A DNA stretch of 35,234 nt from Capnocytophaga canis (GTDB lineage: Bacteria; Bacteroidota; Bacteroidia; Flavobacteriales; Flavobacteriaceae): assembly GCF_000827555.1 (NCBI RefSeq), contig NZ_CDOI01000113.1, forward strand, positions 1-35,234, given 5' to 3'. The translations under genes and the position numbers were made by a program. The notes under the pieces were generated by a model that searched no databases, was not told the origin of the DNA, and saw nothing but the letters and a program-made list of their open reading frames with translations. Positions 8,776-16,995 of the stretch are shown here, in pieces. Numbering within the stretch: the stretch's first letter is position 1; every line of letters starts with the position of its first letter.

Positions 8776-9687
8776 ATGAAGAGAAGAGTTTTTATACGCA
8801 ATGTGGGAGCTTCGTCCTTATTTGTGGGGTTGGGAGGTTTGTCGTTAGCAATGAAGCCTGATAATATAAAGAAAATCACTATTTTACATACAAACGATAC
8901 GCATAGCCATATCGACCCACAACCTGCCAATGCTCCTAAGAACCCAAATCGTGGAGGCGTAGCACGAAGGGCTTATTTAGTTGAACAAATTCGTCGTGAA
9001 AACCCAAACACATTACTGTTTGATGCTGGAGATATTTTTCAAGGAACTCCTTACTTCAATTTCTATGGAGGAGAACTCGAATTTAAGTTAATGTCCATGA
9101 TGGGATACAACGCCTCTACCATTGGGAACCATGATTTTGATAATGGAATTGATGGACTGTACGCTCAGTTGCCTCATGCTAAATTTGATTTCTTAATCTC
9201 AAACTACGATTTTTCAAATACTCTAATGGACGGACACACAAATCCTTACAAAGTGTATGTGGTTGATGGTGTTCGCATTGGAGTTTTCGGACTGGGGGTA
9301 AAATTAGAAAATTTGGTCAGCAAACAGAATTACAAAGAAACTGTTTATTTAGATCCTTTGGAAATCGCATTGGATATGGAGCGTAAACTCAAAGAAGAAG
9401 AAAAATGTGACTTAGTAATTTGTCTTTCCCATTTAGGATATGATTACGTAGATAGAAAAAATCAAATCTACGACCTTAAAATTGCAGAAGAAACGTCACA
9501 TATAGACCTCATCATAGGCGGACATACACATACGTTCTTAACTGAGCCTACTTTAGTAACAAACAAAAAGGGAAACACCACCTTAGTAAACCAAGTGGGT
9601 TGCTTTGGAATTCAGTTGGGGCGTATTGATTTTTACTTTGAAGAAGGTAAAAATACAGGTAATAAATCAGTTAGTATTGAAGTGTAG
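8776..9687 (+). CDS. Tat-exported metallophosphatase (5'-nucleotidase N-terminal domain type)
   Basis: The 303-residue protein is a calcineurin-like phosphoesterase of the UshA/5'-nucleotidase type, expected to hydrolyse nucleotides outside the cytoplasm. The N-terminus MKRRVFIRNVGASSLFVGLGG has a twin-arginine motif and hydrophobic stretch, suggesting Tat export with metals already loaded. The dinuclear metal ligands are all present: Asp41 and His43 (HTNDTHSH), Asp86 (AGDIFQG), Asn118/His119 (GNHDFDNG), His219 (LSHLGYD) and GGHTHT at 248-253. The C-terminal substrate-binding domain that completes UshA is absent. In many flavobacteria, as I recall, it is a separate neighbouring gene, but neither neighbour here looks like it. 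Exact substrate is therefore uncertain. Confidence 0.9.
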   Translation: MKRRVFIRNVGASSLFVGLGGLSLAMKPDNIKKITILHTNDTHSHIDPQPANAPKNPNRGGVARRAYLVEQIRRENPNTLLFDAGDIFQGTPYFNFYGGELEFKLMSMMGYNASTIGNHDFDNGIDGLYAQLPHAKFDFLISNYDFSNTLMDGHTNPYKVYVVDGVRIGVFGLGVKLENLVSKQNYKETVYLDPLEIALDMERKLKEEEKCDLVICLSHLGYDYVDRKNQIYDLKIAEETSHIDLIIGGHTHTFLTEPTLVTNKKGNTTLVNQVGCFGIQLGRIDFYFEEGKNTGNKSVSIEV

Positions 9688-9710
9688 ATATTAAAAAATG
9701 TCTACACTTC
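9679..9710. terminator. Inverted repeat spanning both convergent stop codons
   Basis: GAAGTGTAGA (9679-9688) and TCTACACTTC (9701-9710) form a perfect 10-bp stem around a 12-base AT-rich loop. The arms are the final codons of the metallophosphatase and YciO genes themselves. No long T-tract follows on either side, so its efficiency as a terminator is uncertain. Confidence 0.45.
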
Positions 9711-10311
9711 CCTTGCCCTCACGAACTACAACGGGTTCATCACCTGATAAATCTATAACGGTTGAAGCCACGTTATCACCGTATCCTCCGTCGATAACGG
9801 CATCGACCCTGTTTTGCCATTTTTCAAAAATAAGTTCAGGGTCGGTAGTATACTCAATCAAATCATCCTCATCATAGATAGAAGTGGACACAATCGGGTT
9901 TCCAAGCCTTTCAACGATGATACGGGCTATATTATTATCGGGAATACGGATTCCTACCGTCTTTTTCTTCTTAAAATCTTTCGGAAGATTATTACTACCG
10001 GGAAGAATAAATGTATAAGGCCCAGGCAAAGCTTTCTTTAATATTTTAAACGTAGAACTATCAATCTGCTTAACATAATCAGAAAGATTGCTTAAATCGG
10101 CACAAACAAATGAAAAATTTGCTTTCTCCAACTTTATTCCTTTGAAACGAGCTATTTTTTCCAAAGCCTTGGTGTTAGTAATGTCACATCCCAATCCATA
10201 GACCGTGTCTGTTGGATAAATAACTAATCCACCTTCGCGGAGAATCTCCACCACCTTAGCTATCTCTTTCTCATTCGGATTGTCATTATAAATACGTATA
10301 AACTCTGCCAT
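9691..10311 (-). CDS. YciO/YrdC-family protein (putative threonylcarbamoyl-AMP synthase)
   Basis: The 206-residue protein has the YrdC fold, which makes threonylcarbamoyl-AMP from threonine, bicarbonate and ATP for t6A37 in tRNA. The nucleotide-binding signature VIYPTDTVYGLGCDI is near residues 31-45, followed by a FVCADLSNLSDYV segment, GPYTFILPGS and VGIRIPDNNIA. In length, and in the ending GGYGDNVASTVIDLSGDEPVVVREGKG, it is closer to E. coli YciO than to TsaC/Sua5. Whether it supplies t6A or has the still unclear YciO role cannot be decided here. It converges on the metallophosphatase gene with 3 bp between the stops. A possible -7 element (TATTTTTG, minus strand, 10455-10448) lies about 135 bases upstream, without a well-placed TTG. 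Confidence 0.85.
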   Translation of the reverse strand: MAEFIRIYNDNPNEKEIAKVVEILREGGLVIYPTDTVYGLGCDITNTKALEKIARFKGIKLEKANFSFVCADLSNLSDYVKQIDSSTFKILKKALPGPYTFILPGSNNLPKDFKKKKTVGIRIPDNNIARIIVERLGNPIVSTSIYDEDDLIEYTTDPELIFEKWQNRVDAVIDGGYGDNVASTVIDLSGDEPVVVREGKGSVDIF

Positions 10312-10552
10312 ATTTTTAAGTTTTATGATTTATTGAATTACGGATTCAATGCTGCTTCAAGGCTTAAAATCCTTTTATTGCTTATTTACTGAATGTATCA
10401 ATATTGTAAAGTCACCCAACGAAAACACCCTTGTAGAAATCGCATATCAAAAATAGACCACAATCGAAATCAATAAATAGACACGCAATTCCTACAAAGA
10501 TGTTTTTATACAATCTTATAAAGTTTTGAATTATAACATTTTAAAATCACAC

Positions 10553-11941
10553 CTATTCGTTAGGTTTCGCAAAAAAATGGTAAAACCATGGTATAGTTTC
10601 AATTCCTTTTAAGAAGTTGAAAACTCCAAAATGTTCATTAGGCGAGTGAATCGCATCACTATCCAAACCAAACCCCATCAAAATAGATTTACTACCTAAT
10701 TCTTTTTCAAAAAGAGCTACAATCGGAATACTTCCTCCTGAACGCACAGGAATTGGGTCTTTACCAAAAGATTGCTTATAGGCCTTTGCTGCCGCCTGAT
10801 ACCCTACTGAATTTGTAGGCGTTACATATCCTTGTCCTCCATGATGTGGCTTTACAGTCACTTTGACTCCTGCAGGAGCAATACTCTCAAAATGCTCTTT
10901 GAACAGTTGTGTAATCTCTTCCCAATTTTGATTAGGTACTAATCGCATTGATATTTTAGCATATGCCTTACTCGGAATAACGGTCTTAGCTCCCTCACCA
11001 ATATATCCTCCCCAAATACCATTTACATCCAAAGTAGGACGAATGGAGTTGCGTTCGTTAGTTGAATAGCCTTCCTCTCCATAAACATCTTCAATGTCCA
11101 AGGCTTTTTTATAATTCTCCAATGAAAAAGGTGCTTTTGCCATTTCATTGCGTTCCTCTTGTGAGAGTTCTTCTACTTTATCATAGAATCCTGGTATGGT
11201 AACTCGCTTATTTTCATCATGTAAAGAAGCAATCATTTTTGTCAAAATATTTATCGGATTTGCTACAGCTCCGCCATAGAGCCCTGAATGCAAATCGCGA
11301 TTAGGTCCAGTAACTTCTACCTCAACATAGCTGATACCACGAAGCCCTGTCGTGATTGAAGGTGTATCATTAGCAATCATCCCTGTATCGGAAATCAAAA
11401 TAATGTCGTTTTTGAGTTTTTCGTGATTGCGTTTTACGAACCAACCCAAACTTTCAGAACCTACCTCTTCTTCTCCTTCAATCATAAATTTCACATTGCA
11501 AGGTAAATTACCCGTTTTCACCATATATTCCAAGGCTTTAACGTGCATATACATCTGCCCCTTGTCATCACAAGCTCCACGAGCAAAAATAGCCCCTTGT
11601 GGATGTTTTTCAGTGGTTTTAATCACTGGCTCAAAAGGATCAGAATGCCACAAATCAATAGGATCAGCAGGTTGTACGTCATAGTGACCATACACCAAAA
11701 CAGTAGGCAATGCAGGGTCTATGATTTTCTCACCATACACAATTGGATAACCTGGGGTGTCACATATCTCGACTGTATCACATCCTGCTTTTTCTAAAGC
11801 ATTTTTCACAGCTTCAGCTGTGTTTATTACATCTTGCGAATATGCTGAGTCGGCACTAATCGACGGAATTTTAAGAAGTTGAATCAGTTCATCAATAAAT
11901 CGTTCTTTGTTTTCTTCAATATAATTTTTTACAGTTTCCAT
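10553..11941 (-). CDS. M20 family metallodipeptidase
   Basis: This is a cytosolic zinc exopeptidase of the M20 dipeptidase group (carnosinase/CPG2 relatives), 462 residues from the ATG at 11941. The frame extends to a TTG at 11968, but that codon lies inside the TAnnTTTG promoter element, so METVKNYIEENK is the real start. The metal and catalytic motifs are intact: VYGHYDVQPADP (His near 86), ARGACDDKGQ, EGEEEVGSES with the base Glu pair, ISDTG, and AIHSPNEHFG near the end. An internal dimerisation domain spans roughly 200-360. It is monocistronic: YciO, on the same strand, starts 241 bp further on. The likely role is hydrolysis of dipeptides taken up as carbon and nitrogen source. Confidence 0.93.
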   Translation of the reverse strand: METVKNYIEENKERFIDELIQLLKIPSISADSAYSQDVINTAEAVKNALEKAGCDTVEICDTPGYPIVYGEKIIDPALPTVLVYGHYDVQPADPIDLWHSDPFEPVIKTTEKHPQGAIFARGACDDKGQMYMHVKALEYMVKTGNLPCNVKFMIEGEEEVGSESLGWFVKRNHEKLKNDIILISDTGMIANDTPSITTGLRGISYVEVEVTGPNRDLHSGLYGGAVANPINILTKMIASLHDENKRVTIPGFYDKVEELSQEERNEMAKAPFSLENYKKALDIEDVYGEEGYSTNERNSIRPTLDVNGIWGGYIGEGAKTVIPSKAYAKISMRLVPNQNWEEITQLFKEHFESIAPAGVKVTVKPHHGGQGYVTPTNSVGYQAAAKAYKQSFGKDPIPVRSGGSIPIVALFEKELGSKSILMGFGLDSDAIHSPNEHFGVFNFLKGIETIPWFYHFFAKPNE

Positions 11942-11965
11942 ATATTTTTTGATAAATAAATCGCT

Positions 11966-11996
11966 CAAAGGTAAGAAGAATATCTAAAAGTTACAA
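11966..11996 (-). promoter_or_regulatory. Promoter of the M20 dipeptidase gene (fixes its start)
   Basis: Minus strand: TTG (11996-11994), 20 bp, TACCTTTG (11973-11966), a full consensus match. Transcription would start near 11960, 19 bases before the ATG at 11941, excluding the TTG at 11968. Confidence 0.65.
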
Positions 11997-12242
11997 GTTA
12001 TTCATAAAAAAGATTGTCGTGCAGACTCAAACTCGAAGTGCAATTTTTTGTTCTCTGGCATACTACTGAATTGTCTTTTCACCCATTTGAGCAACGGCAA
12101 AGACTACGAAAATCATGGTAGTTAGTATTCTGTCAAAAGGAAATAACTTTCTTAATTATTGAGAAAAAAGAAACCAATTTCAGTATTTAACTACATATCT
12201 TTTTTATCTATTAGATTTTGATTTTCAATGTTTTTCGGTGAT

Positions 12243-12265
12243 TTCTATCGGCATTGGAGACAAAG
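12243..12265. repeat. Dispersed 23-bp repeat, copy 1
   Basis: This stretch matches 33594-33616 at 19 of 23 positions, and all four differences are transitions. The shared core is GGYATTRGAGACAAAG. Both copies lie in non-coding DNA. Confidence 0.55.
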
Positions 12266-12400
12266 TCCGCTCTGCGGAGTATATGAGAGTTAATTTTTAG
12301 TGAAGTATCCACAGCCTTGAAATGAAATTCGCCGACCTTGTGGAGGCAATTTTGGTTTCACATACTAAGCCTTCGCTTACTATGTTTCAACACAAAAGTA
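12260..12400 (-). ncRNA. Candidate structured RNA
   Basis: A minus-strand TACTTTTG (12400-12393, TAnnTTTG) would start a transcript near 12387. The first 30 bases fold into a hairpin: CATAGTAAGC, loop GAAG, GCTTAGTATG (10 bp, one mismatch; 12384-12361). Further on, TCCACA/TGTGGA (12344-12308) and TCCGC/GCGGA with a 3-base loop (12278-12266) can pair. The patch is GC-richer than its surroundings and has no open frame of note. There is no -33 TTG at the right distance and no clear terminator, so this is only a candidate. Confidence 0.25.
12361..12384. repeat. Hairpin, 10-bp stem with 4-base loop
   Basis: CATACTAAGC and GCTTACTATG pair with one mismatch across a CTTC loop. Confidence 0.7.
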
Positions 12401-12677
12401 CAAATATGAAAATAAATAATGAACTGAAAAAATAAATATGTATTTATTATTGAAATGGAGTCAATCCGAATTATTTAACGATGTTACTTACGGATTTAAG
12501 ATAAAAATAATTGTCTTTCAGAACAATGGAGGTCTCTTCAGCTCGAATTAAAATCCGAAAATGCTGTATTTTATAGGCGAAAGATGTTTTGCTTAACTGA
12601 ATTTATACATTGAAACAAGACTAAAAAGATTGATTCGAATTAAATCGGAAAAACATTTAAAATGAATTTACTATTCC

Positions 12678-12703
12678 TTAGAATCCCTGCTTTAAGATTC
12701 TAA
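12678..12703. repeat. Perfect 8-bp inverted repeat
   Basis: TTAGAATC (12678-12685) and GATTCTAA (12696-12703) flank a 10-base spacer. No T-tract follows, so it does not look like a terminator. Confidence 0.6.
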
Positions 12704-12799
12704 ATCACAACAACTCAAAATATTTCAAAAAAACACTATTTTGTTCGTACGGAAACAAAAGCTAACTTTTGAAGAGTACAGATTAGGAGCTGGGGACAT

Positions 12800-12864
12800 T
12801 CAGAAATTTCTGACTGCCGTATGAATCGGCTCGAAATTCTCTTACAGTTCTGTAGTTACTTTTG
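12800..12864 (+). promoter_or_regulatory. Two operator-like dyads before a -7 element
   Basis: A perfect 14-bp palindrome TCAGAAATTTCTGA is at 12800-12813 and TACAGTTCTGTA at 12843-12854. The second ends 2 bp before TACTTTTG (12857-12864). This resembles a regulated promoter reading right, but no TTG sits at the -33 position and no recognised gene follows until queA, which has its own promoter. Confidence 0.25.
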
Positions 12865-12953
12865 CATCCTACAAAGATCAAGGTGATACCTAATTGTAGA
12901 AATGGATAACAGTAATCATGATAGCTTCATTTGGAACACTCACATTGGTTTTT

Positions 12954-13001
12954 GTTCCTTTATCTGACGAAAACATTGGGATTATCAGGTCAGATAGGAA
13001 C
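12954..13001. repeat. Long imperfect inverted repeat (13 bp with a 2-base bulge)
   Basis: GTTCC-TT-TATCTGAC (12954-12968) pairs with GTCAGATA-GGAAC (12989-13001), leaving a 20-base loop. It could be a hairpin element or the remains of a small mobile element. Confidence 0.6.
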
Positions 13002-13128
13002 CTAAAACGTGCATTCCGCAAAAGTACGGGTTTGATATCAAGTTTTAAAGAATAGAGAGAAAATAATAAGATAAAATATTAAATTTCAATTGCTTAACAT
13101 TACACTTGAGAAATAATCTTATAATTAC

Positions 13129-13160
13129 TTGACAAAGCCTATTTTGAAAACGTATATTTG
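13129..13160 (+). promoter_or_regulatory. Promoter of queA (fixes its start)
   Basis: TTG at 13129-13131, 21 bp, TATATTTG at 13153-13160. The TTG codon at 13158 that opens the longest queA frame is inside the -7 element, so the ATG at 13203 is the start. The leader is about 37 bases. Confidence 0.65.
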
Positions 13161-13202
13161 CAGACTTTTTATGAAAAAATATACGGTTTTATACATCACA
13201 CA

Positions 13203-14252
13203 ATGAAATTATCAAATTTTAATTTTGAATTACCTAAAGAATTATTGGCTGAATATCCGAGTGAAAATCGCGATGAAGCACGTTTGATGGTTGTACATCG
13301 AAAAACAGGATTGATTGAGCATAAACTTTTTAAAGATGTCATCGATTATTTTGACGATGGTGACGTTTTTGTACTGAACAACACCAAAGTTTTTCCTGCT
13401 CGGCTCTATGGTAATAAAGAGAAAACAAAAGCAAAAATTGAAGTGTTTTTACTTCGTGAATTGAATGCAGACCAGCGTTTATGGGATGTGCTTGTAGATC
13501 CTGCTCGAAAAATACGTATTGGAAATAAATTATACTTCGGAAAAGACGACAGTTTGGTTGCTGAAGTAATTGATAACACTACTTCCCGAGGACGTACACT
13601 CCGCTTTTTATATGATGGTTCTTACGAAGAATTCAGAAATAAACTTACAGAATTAGGTCAAACACCACTTCCAAAATATATTTCAAGAGCCGTTGAACCT
13701 GAAGATGAAGAGCGCTACCAAACTATTTACGCGAAACACGAAGGAGCTGTTGCAGCTCCAACGGCCGGATTACACTTCTCCAAACATTTGATGAAACGAT
13801 TAGAAATCAAAGGAATAAATTTTGCAGAAGTAACTTTACATGTAGGTTTAGGCACTTTCAGTCCCGTAGAAGTTGAGGATTTGTCAAAACACAAAATGGA
13901 CAGCGAAGAGATGTTCATTTTAGAAGACCAGACTGAGATTATCAATAAAGCCAAACGAGGTAAAAATAAAGTTTGTGCGGTAGGAACAACGGTAATGAGA
14001 GCTTTAGAAAGTTCTGTTTCATCAGAAAATACAGTAAATCCTTATGTAGGATGGACAAATAAATTTATTTTTCCACCACACGACTTTAGTATTGCTGATG
14101 CCATGATAACAAACTTTCATACACCAAAATCAACCTTATTAATGATGATTTCAGCATTTGCAGGACACGATTTGATTATGAAAGCATACAAGGAAGCCGT
14201 ACAAGAAAAATATAAATTTTATTCCTACGGAGACGCTATGTTGATTTTGTAA
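13203..14252 (+). CDS. queA: S-adenosylmethionine:tRNA ribosyltransferase-isomerase
   Basis: QueA transfers and isomerises the ribosyl group of SAM onto 7-aminomethyl-7-deazaguanine at position 34 of tRNA, giving epoxyqueuosine. From the ATG at 13203 the product has 349 residues, the normal length, and begins [19 protein letters not shown], the expected N-terminus. Other family signatures are [32 protein letters not shown]-like ([13 protein letters not shown]), and the C-terminal [21 protein letters not shown] ending [11 protein letters not shown]. It is transcribed from its own promoter and followed by rpsA with a separate promoter. No other queuosine gene is in the window. Confidence 0.96.
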   Translation: MKLSNFNFELPKELLAEYPSENRDEARLMVVHRKTGLIEHKLFKDVIDYFDDGDVFVLNNTKVFPARLYGNKEKTKAKIEVFLLRELNADQRLWDVLVDPARKIRIGNKLYFGKDDSLVAEVIDNTTSRGRTLRFLYDGSYEEFRNKLTELGQTPLPKYISRAVEPEDEERYQTIYAKHEGAVAAPTAGLHFSKHLMKRLEIKGINFAEVTLHVGLGTFSPVEVEDLSKHKMDSEEMFILEDQTEIINKAKRGKNKVCAVGTTVMRALESSVSSENTVNPYVGWTNKFIFPPHDFSIADAMITNFHTPKSTLLMMISAFAGHDLIMKAYKEAVQEKYKFYSYGDAMLIL

Positions 14253-14328
14253 TAATACAAATAAAACTCAGAAAATGTGGTATTACACTGAATATCAAAA
14301 AAATATTTTACAAAAAACATACTATTTC

Positions 14329-14360
14329 TTTGGTTATTAGAAAAATAATATTTAATATTG
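14329..14360 (+). promoter_or_regulatory. Promoter of rpsA
   Basis: TTTG at 14329-14332, 20 bp, TAATATTG at 14353-14360 (one mismatch to TAnnTTTG). This gives a leader of about 110 bases, long enough for post-transcriptional control of S1. Confidence 0.5.
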
Positions 14361-14476
14361 CACGCTCTTAGATAGCATTTACAAGAGAATAAGAGAGAAA
14401 AATAATGTTTAATCATTCAAGTGAAAATTTGCTAATCTCTTGATTTTCATAAGAATACAAATTTAATTATCAGCAA

Positions 14477-16234
14477 ATGGCTGAACAACAACAAACAAAA
14501 GAGGAGTTTTTGCAAAACTTCGATTGGGCTAAATACCAAGAAGGTATTGATGGAGTTCAAGAAGACAAATTAAAAAATTTTGAAGATTTAGTGAAAAACA
14601 ACTTTGTTGACACTCAAGACAATGAAGTTGTTGAAGGAACAGTAGTTCGCATCACTGACAGAGAAGCAATCATCGACATCAATGCTAAATCAGAAGGGGT
14701 TATCTCTTTGAACGAATTTCGTTACAATCCTAACTTAAAAGTAGGAGATAAAGTTGAGGTTTTGATTGATATCCGTGAGGACAGAACAGGGCAATTAGTG
14801 CTTTCACATCGTAAAGCTCGTACTATAAAAGCATGGGATCGCGTAAACTTAGCTCACGAAAATGGCGAAATTGTAAATGGTTTTGTTAAGAGTAGAACAA
14901 AAGGTGGTATGATTGTAGATGTTTTCGGAATCGAAGCATTCTTACCAGGTTCTCAAATTGATGTTAAACCAATTCGTGATTATGAGCAATTTGTGAATAA
15001 AACTATGGAATTCAAGGTAGTAAAAGTAAATCATGAATTCAAAAACGTAGTTGTTTCTCACAAAGCTCTTATCGAAGCTGATATTGAAGAACAGAAAAAA
15101 GAAATCATCGGACAACTTGAAAAAGGTCAAGTTTTAGAAGGTGTTGTTAAAAATGTAACTTCTTACGGTGTGTTCGTTGACTTAGGTGGTGTTGATGGAT
15201 TGATTCACATTACTGATCTATCTTGGTCAAGAATAAACCACCCAAGTGAAGTAGTTGAATTAGACCAAAAATTGAACGTGGTTATCCTTGATTTTGATGA
15301 CAATAAATCACGTATCCAATTAGGTTTGAAACAATTAAGTAAACATCCTTGGGACGCATTGACCGATGACTTGAAAGTTGGTGATAAGGTGAAAGGTAAA
15401 GTAGTAGTAATTGCTGACTATGGTGCTTTCATTGAAGTTGCTGAAGGAGTTGAAGGTCTTATCCATGTTTCTGAAATGTCTTGGAGTACGCACCTCCGTT
15501 CAGCTCAAGACTTCGTTAATTTAGGTGATGAAGTTGAAGCTGTAGTTATCACATTGGACAAAGAAGAGCGTAAAATGTCATTAGGTATCAAACAGTTAAC
15601 ATCTGATCCTTGGACAAATATCGCTTCAAAATATCCTGTAGGTTCTAAACATGTTGGAACTGTACGTAACTTTACAAACTTCGGTGTGTTTGTTGAGTTA
15701 GAAGAAGGAATTGATGGATTGATTTATATTTCTGATCTATCTTGGACTAAGAAAATAAAACACCCTTCTGAGTTTGTAAACGTTGGAGATAAACTAGATG
15801 TTGTTGTTCTTGAATTAGACGTTGAAGGTCGTAAACTTTCATTAGGACACAAACAAACTACAGAAAATCCTTGGGATAAATATGAAGTAGAGTTCGCTGT
15901 TGGAACTGTCCATAATGGAACCGTTTCTAAAATAGTAGACAAAGGTGCTACTGTTGATTTTAACGAGGACATCGTAGCTTTCATTCCTACACGTCACTTA
16001 GAAAAAGAAGACGGCAAGAAATTAGGAAAAGGAGATGTTGCTGATTTCAAGATCATTGAATTTAACAAAGAATTCAAAAGAGTAGTTGCTTCACATACAG
16101 CAATTTTCAGAGAAGAAGAAGAGAAAATAGCTAAGGAAGCTGCTGTTAATACAACAACAAATGTTGAAAAATCAACTTTGGGTGACTTAGAGGCTCTTCA
16201 AGAGCTGAAAGACAAAATGGAAAAAGGAAAGTAA
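14477..16234 (+). CDS. rpsA: 30S ribosomal protein S1
   Basis: S1 binds mRNA on the 30S subunit and promotes initiation, which matters in flavobacteria where Shine-Dalgarno sequences are weak. The 585 residues contain six S1/OB repeats. Two N-terminal ribosome-binding types are near 55-115 (VVEGTVVRITDREAIIDI) and 135-195 (GFVKSRTKGGMIVDVFG). Four RNA-binding types follow, with the typical YGVFVDLGGVDGLIHITDLSW, repeated near 290, 375 and 460; the last one is more diverged (ATVDFNEDIVAFIPTRHL). The C-terminal tail is acidic and helical. Codon use is strongly biased, as expected for a highly expressed gene. A strong terminator follows 36 bp after the stop. Confidence 0.97.
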   Translation: MAEQQQTKEEFLQNFDWAKYQEGIDGVQEDKLKNFEDLVKNNFVDTQDNEVVEGTVVRITDREAIIDINAKSEGVISLNEFRYNPNLKVGDKVEVLIDIREDRTGQLVLSHRKARTIKAWDRVNLAHENGEIVNGFVKSRTKGGMIVDVFGIEAFLPGSQIDVKPIRDYEQFVNKTMEFKVVKVNHEFKNVVVSHKALIEADIEEQKKEIIGQLEKGQVLEGVVKNVTSYGVFVDLGGVDGLIHITDLSWSRINHPSEVVELDQKLNVVILDFDDNKSRIQLGLKQLSKHPWDALTDDLKVGDKVKGKVVVIADYGAFIEVAEGVEGLIHVSEMSWSTHLRSAQDFVNLGDEVEAVVITLDKEERKMSLGIKQLTSDPWTNIASKYPVGSKHVGTVRNFTNFGVFVELEEGIDGLIYISDLSWTKKIKHPSEFVNVGDKLDVVVLELDVEGRKLSLGHKQTTENPWDKYEVEFAVGTVHNGTVSKIVDKGATVDFNEDIVAFIPTRHLEKEDGKKLGKGDVADFKIIEFNKEFKRVVASHTAIFREEEEKIAKEAAVNTTTNVEKSTLGDLEALQELKDKMEKGK

Positions 16235-16269
16235 TTTAGTTTTTTTCATAATTTTTTGTTTTAATGAGG

Positions 16270-16302
16270 AAAAGTCGTCGCTGGGAAGTGGCGACTTTTT
16301 TG
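16270..16302 (+). terminator. Intrinsic terminator of rpsA
   Basis: AAAAGTCGTCGC pairs with GGTG-type complement GTGGCGACTTTT (12 bp, two G-U pairs) around TGGGAA, followed by more T. It is well formed. Confidence 0.85.
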
Positions 16303-16416
16303 TATATACGTATCCTTCAATAAATAGAACATTAATGATATAGATTTATACCATACATATCAAAGCAAAAATCAAATATTTTAATATATAAAAATGGATT
16401 ATTCTCATAAAAATAT

Positions 16417-16424
16417 TACCTTTG
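16417..16424 (+). promoter_or_regulatory. -7 element before the DUF1599 gene
   Basis: TACCTTTG is a perfect TAnnTTTG, about 18 bp before the ATG at 16442. There is no TTG at the -33 position, only ATGG. The leader would be very short. Confidence 0.45.
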
Positions 16425-16441
16425 TGAATTATTTATGAACG

Positions 16442-16987
16442 ATGAATAACACAATAGAACAATACAATCAGGTGATTTCAGAATGTAAGTCACTTTTTAT
16501 CAATAAAATGACTGACTACGGAAGTGCGTGGCGTATTCTGAGATTACCTTCACTTACTGACCAAATTTTTATTAAGGCTCAACGTATTCGGAGTTTACAG
16601 GAAAATTCGGTACGGAAAATTGATGAAGGGGAAATTTCGGAGTTTATTGGAATCATTAATTATTCCGTAATGGCACTTATTCAAATTGAAAAAGGGGTGG
16701 TACAACAACCTGATTTATCAACGCAGGAAGCTATACAGCTCTATGAGAACAAAGTAGAAGAAACTCGCTCGTTGATGGAGAAAAAAAACCATGACTATGG
16801 CGAAGCATGGCGTGATATGCGTGTTAGTTCGCTTACTGATTTGATTTTACAAAAACTTCTGCGTGTAAAACAAATTGAAAACAACCAAGGTAAAACCCTT
16901 GTCAGCGAAGGAATTGAAGCCAATTACCAAGATATGATAAACTATGCTGTGTTCGCCTTAATCCATCTCAAAGAATTAAAAAAATAA
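16442..16987 (+). CDS. DUF1599 (nucleotide modification associated domain 1) protein, tandem domains
   Basis: The 181-residue protein consists of two copies of the same domain, about 18-83 and 112-178. Each shows DYGxAWR, then SLTDxIxxKxxRxxxxE and a final YSVMALI/YAVFALI helix (KMTDYGSAWRILRLPSLTDQ versus KNHDYGEAWRDMRVSSLTDL). This matches the DUF1599 family, found mainly in Bacteroidota and in some phages, whose activity is not established to my knowledge. The name comes from genomic links to nucleotide-modifying genes. An ATG seven bases upstream is out of frame and stops after four codons, so the start at 16442 stands. The BT_3928-type gene follows after 8 bp, and then mnmD, suggesting one transcript. 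Confidence 0.88.
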   Translation: MNNTIEQYNQVISECKSLFINKMTDYGSAWRILRLPSLTDQIFIKAQRIRSLQENSVRKIDEGEISEFIGIINYSVMALIQIEKGVVQQPDLSTQEAIQLYENKVEETRSLMEKKNHDYGEAWRDMRVSSLTDLILQKLLRVKQIENNQGKTLVSEGIEANYQDMINYAVFALIHLKELKK

Positions 16988-16995
16988 TATTTGTA

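Larger units (their letters stand above)
11997..13128. other. Gene-poor region rich in inverted repeats
   Basis: About 1.1 kb holds no gene I recognise. The frames near 12000-12130 are broken on both strands. The stretch contains at least six dyads, listed separately: 12266-12278, 12361-12384, 12678-12703, 12800-12813, 12843-12854 and 12954-13001. It also has a diverged 19-bp direct repeat (near 12543 and 12635, core TCGAATTAAA), and -7-like elements on both strands. A 45-codon frame (12918-13055, +) beginning MIASFGTLTL follows a TACTTTTG at 12857 and is the best small-ORF candidate, but has no other support. Decayed mobile DNA, small RNAs or both are possible. Confidence 0.5.

Noticed and set aside
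11997-12140. Possible transposase relic upstream of the M20 gene
   Set aside because: The frames read about 40 codons on either strand, but none shows a transposase motif I recognise.
14477-16234. Internal sequence repeats in rpsA as a tandem-repeat element
   Set aside because: They are the S1 domains of the ribosomal protein, explained by the protein family.
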